Assembly: GCA_015501585.1 (NCBI GenBank)
Contig: JADNRY010000932.1
Location: 1 to 21,343, forward strand
Direction: 5' to 3'
Length of the DNA: 21,343 nucleotides
Source of the DNA: Rhodocollybia butyracea
Taxonomy: Eukaryota > Basidiomycota > Agaricomycetes > Agaricales > Omphalotaceae
Both the position numbers and the translations under genes were made by a program. Numbering within the stretch: the first letter of the stretch is position 1; each line of letters starts with the position of its first letter. Shown piece by piece: positions 1-9,404 of this stretch. A model generated the notes under the pieces. It was not told where the DNA came from. It saw nothing but the letters and a program-made list of their open reading frames with translations, and searched no databases.

Positions 1-376
1 GCCGGTATCGCAATGCTCTTAGGGACCCCTGTCTCTGGCGCTATCAACAGGAAGCAAGGGACCAATTTCCATGGAGTCTATGCAGGTCAGAACAAATATT
101 TTCTGTTGTTTCAAAACAACCATTAAGTCCAGTCATAGGGAGCATGATGCTTTTTGTGTAATCCTCATGGTCATCGTTAGACACTGGCTGCGCAAAGGAA
201 TACTCCATCAAAACAGCCCAGAGAAGAGGGAATCTCTGAATTCAATTCAGTTCCCACTTTTAGAATATAGCACACCGTCTCAACGAGAACAACCTATAAC
301 TGTAACACCACTGCCTCCTTTACCAGCCTGCCCTTATGGCCCAACCATAGTCCATACACGGATCGTGAGTGTGTAA
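1..376 (+). pseudogene. 3' end of a monocarboxylate-porter-type MFS transporter, copy 1 (broken)
   Basis: This stretch repeats the last two exons of the longer transporter copy at about 3646-4012. It starts inside the motif GIAMLLGTPxSGAI and is cut by the window edge. The intron at about 87-138 (GTCAGA...CATAG) sits where the other copy has an intron. After it, the exon beginning GGAGCATGATGCTTTTT lacks one base relative to the other copy (TTTTTGTGT against TTTTTGGCGT), so the frame breaks. Past that break the frame ending at 376 resumes the same hydrophilic C-terminal tail (SPEKR...FPLLEYSTPSQREQ). Fungal relatives are plasma-membrane H+-coupled carboxylate or vitamin porters of the MCT/MCH group. 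The substrate cannot be read from this fragment. It is called a pseudogene because of the frameshift; a sequencing error is the alternative. Confidence 0.6.
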
Positions 377-529
377 CGAGTCTACCTGGGGAGACTACAA
401 CCATAGGTCTCTGCAAATCTAGTCTTCCTTACTCGTAATACAGTGACGATCTATAATAGAAAAATAAAGTAATCCTAGTAGCATAGAGGCTACTTGGTAC
501 AAACTGAAAACAATAGGATTCGCTTCGAT

Positions 530-660
530 GCAATATTTAACAGGGTTCATAAGTAGTGGTGGGCAGTGCGTGGGTTTATCTATATGAGTTCGACCTGTAC
601 TTATGGACAATGGCCGACAGGGTATCGTTTCTACCAGTAATCATTTTATCCCAACTTAAT
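530..660 (+). pseudogene. Short decayed relic of the monocarboxylate-porter gene (5' half)
   Basis: Bases around 555-660 align by eye with about 2318-2440 of the longer transporter copy. Both contain GGGCA...GTGCGTGG, then TCTAT, then GTATCGTT-CTRCCAG followed by AATCATTTT and a TTAAT end. In the longer copy this stretch spans an intron acceptor and the start of a transmembrane exon. Here no frame is open. The relic comes from the 5' half of the gene yet lies just after a 3' end (1-376), as expected if a tandem copy has almost wholly decayed. The match is partial and was judged by eye. Confidence 0.35.
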
Positions 661-1864
661 GAATAAGCCCCTTTCCTATCTAAGTCGTTCCATGGCACCT
701 GAAGAGCAATCGATGTAAACCATGCGATGGCAGGTTATTACATGGCATTTGAGCATGTGCCAGAGTAGGGTAGTCATATAAGCTAGCCTGAGGAAAGTGG
801 CAAGTGCATCATCAAGCGAGACGGGAGTTGGCGAGACCTGCTTTCCGTTTAGTCAAATTTATTGTACTCTACCAGAGCTACCTGCTGTAGCTGAAGAGTC
901 CAAGTCCTGGTGCTGCCATTTACGGGAATGGTCTCGATAGATGGTGAGGTGGAATTGACCATCTGAGATCCAACTCACAGAGGGAAGTTGGGTGAGATAC
1001 TGCTAGGGGTGGAGGAAGTACACAATGGGGGGTAAACGAGAGGTAGTGCAGGGGGAAATGAATTCAAAGTGAGCAATCGGATGCTATCGAGTGCAAACCT
1101 TGCAATGACAGGTTATCACACATGGCACAAGAGCTGAACGCATGTATTACGTTGCGGGTATCTTTTTGCTGATCATCATAATCATGATCTTTTATCCAAC
1201 AAGCCTATGTTCCTGACAGCAGTGGTTTTGTTTTGTAATGTCGTCTTTGACCTTCTCTTCGTCTTGTTCCCAGCCGTTACATACAGCTGACTCATGAGCC
1301 GAGTACTCTAAGCTCCTCTTTGGCCGAAAGATCGAGGACACAATGACACAAATGCAAAACTACTTTCATTAGACAGGGAAGCTGGGGACTAGTTGCCTTC
1401 ATGAGCGGTCCTCTGACGTTGAGTCACAGGCAGCGATGCAGACTTAAGATAGAAATTCGGAAGAAAGGGACGGAAAAATCGATTGCGAGTTGTCGTTGGC
1501 TATGTATCTTTTGGACAGTGTGTCCTCGGTTCTGTTCGGGACAATGCTGGGAACTTCACTGAGAGCATGAGACCTAATTAATTATGAAGACAAAAAAGTT
1601 TGATGGATTCTAGTAGTACTACATATTTCTGGCTGTGTATCTCCTTCGGACATGGATTTAATATCTCTCTACTATATAAAGAGGGTTGACGGATGACAAT
1701 ATGCTTTGAAATTCTGCATGGCTCTTCCAAAGCTTTCATATTTTTCCAAGTTCTACCGCTTATTCTTTCATTTGAACCCATATGCATCCTAGATCATCCC
1801 TTGGAGGAGGCTTTTGGAGCCTTTAGTTTTCCCGAGTCCTTGCGCCTCTACTATTAGTCCCGGC
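661..1864. other. Intergenic stretch with no recognisable gene
   Basis: No frame here gives a recognisable protein or a convincing exon-intron chain. It holds one imperfect direct repeat (about 711-752 and 1088-1134, reported separately). The last part (about 1660-1864) would be the promoter region of the transporter copy that follows; no clear TATA element was assigned. Confidence 0.5.
711..1134. repeat. Imperfect direct repeat pair, about 42-46 bp units
   Basis: Unit 1 (about 711-752) and unit 2 (about 1088-1134) share CGA-TG-AAACC-TGC-ATG-CAGGTTAT-AC-ATGGCA with a two-base length difference, roughly three quarters identical by eye. The units are about 375 bases apart in non-coding DNA. 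They may be remnants of a mobile element or of a local duplication; no terminal repeats or target duplication were recognised. Confidence 0.4.
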
Positions 1865-4012
1865 ATGGAAAAATCGTCCGGTGGGAGTGATCTTCAATGA
1901 CTTCAAAGATGGAGAACGGCCGTCGCTCTGGAGTAAATCAAGTCTGCCGAGTCCGATCGATGATATCCCGGACGAGGGAATTCAAGCTTGGACTGTTTTA
2001 TTCGGCGTAATTATCTGGCTCTTGTCCCTTATCGTGGTACCTTGCTGATGAATCTGGTAGGCAATATGCATTGCTTTTACAACGTATGCCTCTATCTAAG
2101 GACTTTGGTATGAGTCTGTAATAACTGATGTTGTGACCCCCAGGTCGGGATATATGAGTACATGGGGGGTTCGTTCTTTATAAAACAGATGCTCGAAAAA
2201 TGTGCCAAACTCTCCCCTAGGTATTCCAGGCTTACTATGAAGGAAGCTTATTACAAGACTCCTCACGATCCACTATGTAAGCCCCCAAGATCTGTGATCG
2301 ATGTTCTATCTAAACGTTGCCGGGCACTTAGTGCGTGGATTGGCTCTATCCAAGTTTGTACCAGTTTACTTTCATGATTCAATGCTTGCCTGATAAGTAT
2401 CGTTCCTGCCAGCAATCATTTTTATATATTCCAACGTTAATTTTCACTCGGCTTTTGGATGCGGGGTACTTCCGCACAACGCTTTCTACTGCCAGCGTGG
2501 TGTTCGTTGTCGCTACTGTTTTGGTTGCCCAGTGCCATGTTTATTGGCAATTTCTCATTTGCCAGGGACTCGTCACAGGGGTAAACCATTTGCGCTCTTT
2601 TCTGCATAATTAATGTTGACTCTTGCGACATAGATAGCCGCAGGTGCATTCTCTGGACCTGTGACTGCCGTCCTGTCACAGTGGTTCAGCCGACGAAGAG
2701 GGCTCGCCCTAGGAATGTATGCGGCTGGAGTAAGTAAGATGGTCTCTCTCACGTAGGTCTGACTTCGATGCTGGTCTCCAGTCATCCTTAGGCGGGACTG
2801 TTCTCCCATCACTGCCAAACTGCTGCTCCCACGTATCGGGTTTGTGATGATTTTGATTTTATTATGTTCGAATACTGAACACCTGAATAGATTCCAATGG
2901 ACAGTGAGAGCCGTTGCATTGATTATCATGGTCGGACTCACATTGGGCAACTTGGTATGATAGTCCTGTGTTTGCCTTGCCAGATTGTTCAATCAACTCG
3001 TCACTAGACAATGAAACAGCGCAGGCCTTTGCTAGTCAACAAATCTCGGTTCCATTTTATCCTCGATTTCGTGGTCAAAGATTTATGTTGTTTATTGCTG
3101 TGCGGTTTTTTCCATATATCTTGGATATTATACATGTAGGTCACCCAGATAGTCCGAGTACTACCTCTAACGTACACACAACTTTTCGTGAAAGTCACAA
3201 CTTATGTGGCAGCATCCTCGATTACCATCGGCTTATCTATTGGCTTTTTCGTTTTATTTGCTTTCCATCTGCAACGCATCTAGTGGGCTGAGCAGAATAG
3301 CATCAGGTCTTATTGCAGATAAAACAGGTAATCAGGCTTTGGCTCTAAGTATTCTTTTAAATAATCAAACTAAAATTCCACAGGAGCAATCAATTTGATG
3401 ATTCCGATTACTACTTTATCGGCTGCTGTTTACTTCGCTTGGCCTTTTATTCGCTCAGAAGCAGTCCTTGTTTTCCTGTCCATCGCGTATGGGTGAGTAC
3501 TGTTACTTAACTGTGACAACTGACAACCATAGTAATGTACGCCAGGACCTCAATAGGGCCCTTTGCGTCTTTAGTCTCTAGTCCCGTTCTAGACATCGGA
3601 GAGAAAGACCAAACCGGGAATAGAATTGGAGTTCTCTTGTCCGTGGCTGGTATCGCAATGCTCTTAGGGACACCTATCTCTGGTGCTATTGACAAGAGTT
3701 GGGGACCGATTGCCATGGGAGTGTATGCAGGTATGAACGAGTGTGTCTGTCGTATCAAAATTACCATTGAATCAGACGGCTATAGGGAGCATGATGCTTT
3801 TTGGCGTGATTCTCATGATCATTGTTAGATACTGGTCCAAGAAAGAGCATACCAGATCTTTGCGCCAGCAAAAACTGGCATATCAAGACAGCCCGGAGAA
3901 GAGGCTATCTGTGTTGTACAAGATAGACCCAATTCGCTTTTCGCTCTTAGGATATAGTACATTGCCTCAACAAGAAGAGAGTATAACAGAATATAGTCAG
4001 CTGCTGGAATAG
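1865..4012 (+). pseudogene. Monocarboxylate-porter-type MFS transporter, copy 2 (frame broken several times)
   Basis: The protein order is that of a fungal MCT/MCH-type porter (12 membrane helices, plasma membrane, substrate unknown). PDEGIQAW (1968-1991) opens helix 1. GVFQAYYEGSLLQDSS follows near 2220. Then come AWIGSIQ (about 2332-2352), helix exons at 2403-2578, QWFSRRRGLALGMYAAG (about 2680-2730), FQWTVRAVALIIMVG (2892-2940), NASSGLSRIASGLIADKTG (about 3270-3328) and SSPVLDIGE...GAIDKSWGPIAMGVYAG (about 3575-3731), with a hydrophilic tail ending at 4012. Introns with good borders are seen at 2579-2631, 3329-3382, 3494-3532 and 3732-3780, among others. The frame must shift without an intron near 2015, near 2803 (CTCCC where CTCCCC is needed) and near 3250 (T run), and the start codon is unresolved. 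A decayed gene is likely; homopolymer errors would be the alternative. Confidence 0.65.
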
Positions 4013-5033
4013 GGATAGGTTGGAAAACACAATTCATCAATGTAAGAAAACTTACTCGTGAAAGCAATGTTGCCTTTGATACAAAATTGGAAAAATTGTC
4101 AACGAAAAATCTATCAGGAATAGACATTCAATCTTACCAGTGAATTTGTTTCTATATCCATGTTATAACTATCGCCAAACTCCATCAATCGCTCACAACC
4201 ATTTTGTAAAGTCAGATGGGGTGTAGCATGCCTTCGATGATGGTCGAACAGACCACTGAGATAGTAAGCTGTTCCAATAATGGAAGTAGCGCGAACCGCA
4301 ACATGAGCGATCCTGGTCCTCATGTGTGAAAGAACGCCGCGAATGACGGCACATCCAGCGGGGGGAGAGCCACAGGCCGAGGATAAGACCGATGGATAGC
4401 TACTCCTCGTCACCCAATGTAAGGAAAGAACCCTCATACCTTGCGATACCTTGCGAGTCGCGACGGATGGTGACTTGTGTGAGTTCAAATAGAGGTTCAA
4501 GGTTGTTATTAACTGTAAGATATACAACTGAGGATTCGTGTTATGGCTCGTAAAGATATCATTAGTAATTTGAAAGGTCAAAGTTCCTCCATAACAAGGC
4601 TATCAGCCGAACCGCGAGGATACCTCTATGTACACCTCCAATGTTTTAACCAAAACCTTCGGAGGCGCCGATGTTTCCCGTATCGCTTTAAACCATTTAC
4701 ACCAGTATATCCTGTCTAGGTCGGCTCTGTGAAAAAACGACAAGTCGGTTAGACATACAGAGAATAACCTTCAGTAAAATTCGTTCCCGAGCTTGATGTT
4801 TCATCGATCTATTAGTAGTATTATGTTCCGCCAAGTTGCTTGTGTGAATTTCCTGCGAGGACTGATAGACGCGATTATTGCTCTTGGTAGACTTGTTGTA
4901 TCCTAAGAAATATAGAAAGAAAAGTCAAGAAAATGGCCGCCCACGGCAAAGCACAGCCTGGGAAATAACTGTACAAGCGCGATCGGATTCACTCTTTCTT
5001 CTCTTCCAACGACGACGCACACGACATTATACG
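4013..5033. other. Intergenic region before calcineurin A
   Basis: This stretch separates the transporter remnant from calcineurin A and should include the calcineurin promoter and 5' leader. A 155-codon frame on the - strand (4114-4581) has no recognisable motif or convincing codon pattern, and I do not call it a gene. The 160 bases before the calcineurin start are AC-rich near the end (GACGACGCACACGACATT), as in many fungal leaders. No TATA box could be assigned. Confidence 0.45.
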
Positions 5034-7478
5034 ATGAGCACGCATCTTGCCAGAGCCATAGAACAAATCACTGTCAAACCCCCCGTGCCAGACATAGATT
5101 TTACTCAACATACTCTTGACGATGGTACCACAGTCAGCACTCAGGAGCGGGTCATTAAAGATGTTAGTGAACTCGTTTGTTTCTTTCACAATCGTCAGCT
5201 GTTAACAATGTCTCTACAAAGGTGCAAGCTCCAGCGATGCAAATACCAACGCCCGAGCAATTTTTCGCAAATCATGGTCAAGACCGTTCGAAACCCGACG
5301 TTGGCTTCCTTAAGAATCATTTTTATCGAGAGGGAAGGTTGAGCGAGGAACAAGCTCTTTGGATTCTGGAAAAAGGCACTGAAATCTTGAGAAGAGAGCC
5401 AAACGTGCTAAATGTCGATGCGCCTATCACCGGTGCGTCGTTGCTTCCATTTGTAACTAAACGATGATCATTTACGGTTTTCTTAGTCTGTGGCGATATT
5501 CATGGTCAATATGTGTGTACAAGATTGTTCAAAACAACATCGTATGGAGGCTGACCTGTATTTTAGTTTGATCTTATGAAGCTGTTCGAAGTCGGAGGAA
5601 GCCCTGCAGATACGCGTTACCTTTTCCTGGGAGACTATGTAGATCGAGGCTACTTCAGTATCGAGGTACTTTTCCTCAAATCGTCGCCCATCGTGACCCT
5701 GAATGCGGCGTTTAGTGTGTGTTATATCTGTGGTCTCTCAAAATCTGGTATCCGGAAACTCTCTTCCTTCTTCGAGGAAACCACGAGTGCCGTCATTTGA
5801 CAGATTATTTTACCTTCAAGCTCGAATGTGAGTCATATAATCGCTTTTCTCATCTTTACATCGTGTTGAATATATCTAGGCAAGCACAAGTACTCTGAAC
5901 GTATCTATGACGCTTGCATGGAATCATTTTGTGCTCTTCCACTTGCTGCTATCATGAACAAACAGTTCCTCTGTATACACGGTGGTCTTTCTCCCGAACT
6001 CAATACGCTCGATGATATTCGTGCCTTGGATCGTTTCCGGGAACCACCAACACACGGATTAATGTGTGATATCCTTTGGGCTGACCCGGTCGAAGACTTT
6101 GGAACAGAGAAAATCACCGATAGTTTCATCCACAACCACGTTCGTGGTTGCTCCTACTTTTTCACGCAAGTTGCCACCGATACCGTGTATTGATTTCCGT
6201 ATTGACAAGTTCTCTAGTTACCAAGCTGCTTGTCAATTCCTAGAAAGGAATAACCTGCTTTCCATTATCCGAGCGCACGAGGCGCAAGATGCTGGATACC
6301 GAATGTACCGTAAGACCAAGTCAACGGGATTCCCTTCTGTCATGACAATATTCTCCGCACCCAATTATCTGGACGTGTACAACAACAAGGCTGCAGTGCT
6401 CAAATACGAAAGCAATGTCATGAACATCCGGCAGTTCAACTGTACTCCTCATCCATACTGGCTTCCCAACTTCATGGACGTATTCACCTGGAGCTTGCCG
6501 TTTGTAGGAGAAAAGAGTGTGTAAATCTTTCAATCTCTGACATATTCGACTCATGTTCGGCATTGCTAAGTCACCGACATGCTGGTCGCGGTTCTCAACA
6601 CCACTACGAAAGAAGAGCTCGAAGAGAGCGACGAAGAGGATGAAGTTATGCCATCGCCAATATCACCCACACCATCAACACCAGAAGAATCGGAACTGCG
6701 CAGGAAAGTGATCAAGAACAAGATCATGGCGGTTGGTAGAGTAGCGAGGGTGTTTGCGTTGCTCCGGTGCGTTATCATTGTACGATAACTGTTTGATCAC
6801 CAACTCATTTACTTGACAGAGAGGATGCAGAAAGGGTCTCCGAACTCAAGAGTATTTCTGGCTCAAGCAAGTTACCATATGGTACCTTGGCATCTGGCTC
6901 CGAGGGCATCAAGAACGCTATTAAGGGCTTCGAAGACGCGTACGTACTCCTTTCTATCGTAACAAATCCTTTTTAATTTCCGTTTTTACAGCCGGAAATC
7001 CGATATCGAGAACGAACGGCTTCCTCCAGACCTTTACGATGCCGAATCCGAAGAAGGCAAAGCCATCATTGCATCTGGTTCTATACCATCTACTCCAGCG
7101 GAAGGCCAGGAACCTTCCACCCCGGTTAACAGTAACGGTGTAGCCGCTAGCCTCGAAGCCGCCATATCCAGCGGATCCATTCCCTCTATTACCCCGACCT
7201 CCAGCCCGTCAATCAGCTCACCTGTCACTCCAACGTCGCCTATTTCTGGTGGTGGAGCGCCGTTCAGGCGAGGCCATGGTCGCCAAGCTAGTCTCGGTAC
7301 GACCATGACCAGCCCTAGTACTAGGAGGAGGAGTTTGGAAAGTACGATGAGTTTGATTCAGGGTGTGTTGGATGGAAAAGAATCGTCGATTCCAGAGAAG
7401 GATGAGACAGTGGAGGGACTTGCGGCTCAGCTGGCTGGGTCGTCGGTAAACAATGGTGCAAAGCCTACTCGAACCTAG
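5034..7478 (+). CDS. CNA1: Calcineurin A, catalytic subunit of Ca2+/calmodulin-dependent Ser/Thr phosphatase (PP2B)
   Basis: Ten exons (5034-5162, 5222-5432, 5487-5512, 5567-5665, 5716-5827, 5880-6165, 6218-6516, 6571-6766, 6820-6939, 6992-7478) join in frame to 654 residues, the usual size for basidiomycete calcineurin A. Metallophosphatase motifs are complete: GDIHG (116-120), GDYVDRG (144-150), RGNHE (175-179), then [20 protein letters not shown] and [12 protein letters not shown]. The calcineurin-B-binding helix follows ([19 protein letters not shown]). Next are an acidic linker, a calmodulin-binding stretch ([19 protein letters not shown], about 431-449), an autoinhibitory-like segment ([18 protein letters not shown]) and a Ser/Thr/Pro-rich tail. 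Known role: when Ca2+/calmodulin and the B subunit bind, it dephosphorylates targets such as Crz1-type factors in the cytosol, driving stress tolerance, hyphal growth and cell-wall responses. The intron at 6166-6217 is GC-AG. The start ATG is the first in frame and gives a typical N-terminus. Confidence 0.97.
6166..6217 (+). other. CNA1: GC-AG intron in calcineurin A
   Basis: The donor is GCAAGT, the standard non-canonical GC donor, and the acceptor is CTCTAG; the intron is 52 bases. Splicing here gives [18 protein letters not shown], which matches the conserved phosphatase core. The nearby GT (at 6170, GTTGCC) would put the next exon out of frame, and reading through reaches a stop within about ten codons (TGA at 6191). 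Confidence 0.9.
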
Positions 7479-8008
7479 GCCCGATTTACCCGAGCAGGCC
7501 TTTTGTAAAAGACTGTCTTTTTCGCTTTTCCCTTTGTTTTTCTGTGTTTTGGATCTATATTATTGCTTCGGACATGGAATTTCTCTCCTGAATTCAGACC
7601 CAATCTTCACTAGACAAGAGCAACGCACAAGTTTCGAATGCGAAAGCTCAACGACAGGTCGGTAAATATGGGAACGAGGCTTCCTGCCGAAAGAATCTCT
7701 CTACGCCATATTTCGGAGCTGGCCATCTTGGGCTGTTTCGTTTCGAGAAACGGGTACAATATCAACGCGTACAACGATGCTATCCTTGACAAAAACTTGT
7801 ATTATATATATAATACACGAACAAGAGTATGGACGGGATATTAGTAAAGTACTTGGCACCTGTTAGAAAAAGGTCAGCGTAAGCAACAAGAAACGAAGCC
7901 AAAGAGAGAATCAGACAGAATATTTTTCCGTCACGAAGATTCGGACATATGCTTGTATTATAAAATAACATCATGAAGATAATCAACCAGAATACCACTT
8001 ACCATTTG
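7479..8008. other. 3' region of calcineurin A, no recognisable gene
   Basis: This stretch follows the calcineurin stop and should carry its 3' untranslated region and poly(A) site. It contains a T-rich block at 7508-7550 and an AT-rich palindromic stretch at 7797-7816 (TTGTATTATATATATAATAC). Short frames exist on both strands but none is recognisable. The - strand could hold 3' exons or the 3' untranslated region of the candidate gene at 8009-8353. Confidence 0.4.
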
Positions 8009-8353
8009 CTACTGGAAAAACGTGTATTTCACGGCCAAAGGATATTCAAAAATCAGAATCTTCTCCTCAGCACCTTCCTCGACAAGCAGCAGATTTGGCG
8101 CGTGTCCGCATATGGCCCAATACCGCCCGCCAACAAAATTTCGTTACCAGCCTTCAGTGCGAAAATATACCAACCTGTATGAAGCAAATAGTTAGGAACA
8201 AAGATTCAAGCAGTAAGAGAGAGAGAGAGAAAATCAGTTGGTGATGCATGTTGCGAGTGTGGATCATCGATGAACGTCACCAACTCGAGATGGAGAAATA
8301 TCATCATAATAGAGTAGAGATACGTGAACACACCTCGTTAAAGCAAACGACAT
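8009..8353 (-). CDS. Possible ATP synthase subunit k (Atp19)-like gene, frame not continuous
   Basis: Read on the - strand, a polypyrimidine tract and a CATACAG acceptor near 8183 lead into WYIFALKAGNEILLAGGIG. This resembles the opening helix of fungal Atp19, a small inner-membrane subunit of the mitochondrial F1Fo ATP synthase. About 25 codons later, in another frame, VEEGAEEKILIFEY resembles the acidic E-E-E-x-F-I stretch near the Atp19 C-terminus and ends at a stop at 8011-8009. Joining the two needs a one-base frame change, so the gene is either broken, mis-sequenced or misread by me. An upstream ATG at 8353 (MSFALTR, followed by GTGTGT) could be a short first exon. The (CT)n tract would lie in the intron. 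This rests on faint family resemblance only. Confidence 0.22.
8215..8231. repeat. (GA)n microsatellite
   Basis: A short run of alternating GA, about eight units, lies in non-coding DNA. On the - strand it is a pyrimidine tract about 45 bases before a CATACAG splice-acceptor-like site. Such tracts mutate quickly in length. Confidence 0.7.
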
Positions 8354-8420
8354 GGACGGAAGGAAGGAAGAAAGAAAATAGAGTAACAAACGAAAAAAAT
8401 TCAATTCAAGTATGCCGCCG

Positions 8421-8446
8421 CACGTGATCATGGCGGTCTATATAAG
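8421..8446 (+). promoter_or_regulatory. Promoter-like block: E-box CACGTG followed by TATA box
   Basis: CACGTG (8421-8426) is the binding core for bHLH factors such as Cbf1- or Pho4-type proteins. TATATAAG (8439-8446) is a good TATA box on the + strand. A pyrimidine-rich stretch with CAAC/CCAC initiator-like sites follows at 8450-8500, as in strong fungal promoters. The nearest ATG (8508) is followed at once by GTTAGT, a splice donor. No recognisable protein lies downstream until 9405. The block could also serve a - strand gene starting near 8353. Confidence 0.45.
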
Positions 8447-9404
8447 CCACGATTTTTTTCTTCTTTCAACACTTCCTTCTCCACCTTCCACTGTCTTGTC
8501 CACTTACATGGTTAGTGTTGCTCTGATTTTATTTATGATGACAATTATCAGTTCTGCTTCCGAACGAGACAACTCTTGTGGAAAACTGTATACCAAAAAC
8601 TCTTCCTGACTTTTTTAAAAATTTCTGTTTGCATCATACCGGTCACTAACCGCCTTCTTATACAGGTTTTTGTCAGCGTTGTTGGTATGAATGAATTGAC
8701 TTGAGGTGAGTAAAACTTTACTAGTAGTTGTCCATGCGATGAAAACCAAGTTCATCCATTCGTTGAGTCCTTGGGTGTGGCCTGGCCTCGAGAATCCTTC
8801 TTTCCGAAGAGGTGTGCACTCTATATCGTTCTGGTGTAGATGTGACGATTCCGGGGTCTGTGCCTACTGGAGGCGCAAGAAAATCACGGCTTCTCTGATA
8901 TCCGCCTCGTTTCATTTTTATAAATTCTCATGCTTATTTTTCTTTTCGTAGTATTCCCTCACAATTGTTACCGTTTTCCCTGTCTAATACAAATGTATCA
9001 ATGTTGAACAATATAAACTACCTTTTCCGTCACGTTCATCGTACCCACCGCATATCGTCACCACTGCATCTTTGAAATGTCACCGTAGATCAGCCTCGAT
9101 GGAGCATTCGAATGATATCCGCTATGCGCAAGGCTGGTTTCGGGCTACTGCGCAAGTCCACCAGTGCTCGGGTCGTTTACCCCACTGCATTCGCGACTTC
9201 ATTGGTTCAACAGCGTTAAATAATCTACATCACGATGATCTTTCGAAGATCATGGATATCAAATCATATTATGACCTAAATCCTGCATCGGAATATGTTC
9301 ACACCTAACAGTTATAAGGCAGGACCTCTCACCTGAGTCCTTTGTGCTGGTCTCCCCTTCTTTCGCCTTTAAAAAAAAACCTTACGCTTTCAACGTTCTT
9401 CACG
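8447..9404 (+). other. Stretch downstream of a TATA promoter with splice-like signals but no clear protein
   Basis: GTTAGT at 8511 can pair with CAG acceptors at 8551 or 8666. GTGAGT at 8705 can pair with the TTTCGTAG acceptor ending at 8951. One reading (ATG at 8508 joined to 8552) gives a short chain beginning FCFRTRQLLWKTVYQK, but the intron would be only 41 bases and the product matches nothing I know. The first larger intron would contain ATGATGA (8536-8542) and CTGA (8606-8609), which resemble snoRNA boxes C and D. A spliced non-coding host transcript is one explanation; chance is another. The last part (about 9250-9404) must hold the promoter of the next gene. Confidence 0.3.
9235..9253. 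repeat. Perfect hairpin, 8-bp stem and 3-base loop
   Basis: ATGATCTT, loop TCG, AAGATCAT. It lies about 150 bases before the start of the DUF6534-like gene. It could be a dyad for a regulatory protein or a chance palindrome. Confidence 0.5.

Noticed and set aside
2573..2992. Open frame of 139 codons on the - strand
   Set aside because: It is the reverse shadow of the + strand transporter exons, whose helices and splice sites are recognisable.
4114..4581. Open frame of 155 codons on the - strand
   Set aside because: It has no recognisable motif, no supporting splice structure and an unlikely composition. A frame this long is expected by chance in 21 kb.
7034..7306. Open frame of 90 codons on the - strand
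   Set aside because: It is opposite the Ser/Thr/Pro-rich tail of calcineurin A and is its reverse shadow.
7797..7816. AT-rich palindrome considered as a transposon footprint or origin element
   Set aside because: It is a short TA-rich low-complexity stretch with no flanking duplication or other support.
8570..8579. Nine bases (GAACGAGAC) in the snoRNA-like stretch also found in 18S rRNA
   Set aside because: The match is in the sense orientation, so it cannot guide by pairing, and nine bases can match by chance.
8552..8704. Short protein starting MFCFRTRQLLWKT joined from an ATG at 8508
   Set aside because: It needs a 41-base intron and a one-codon first exon, and the product resembles nothing I can name. 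It is kept only as part of a possible non-coding transcript.
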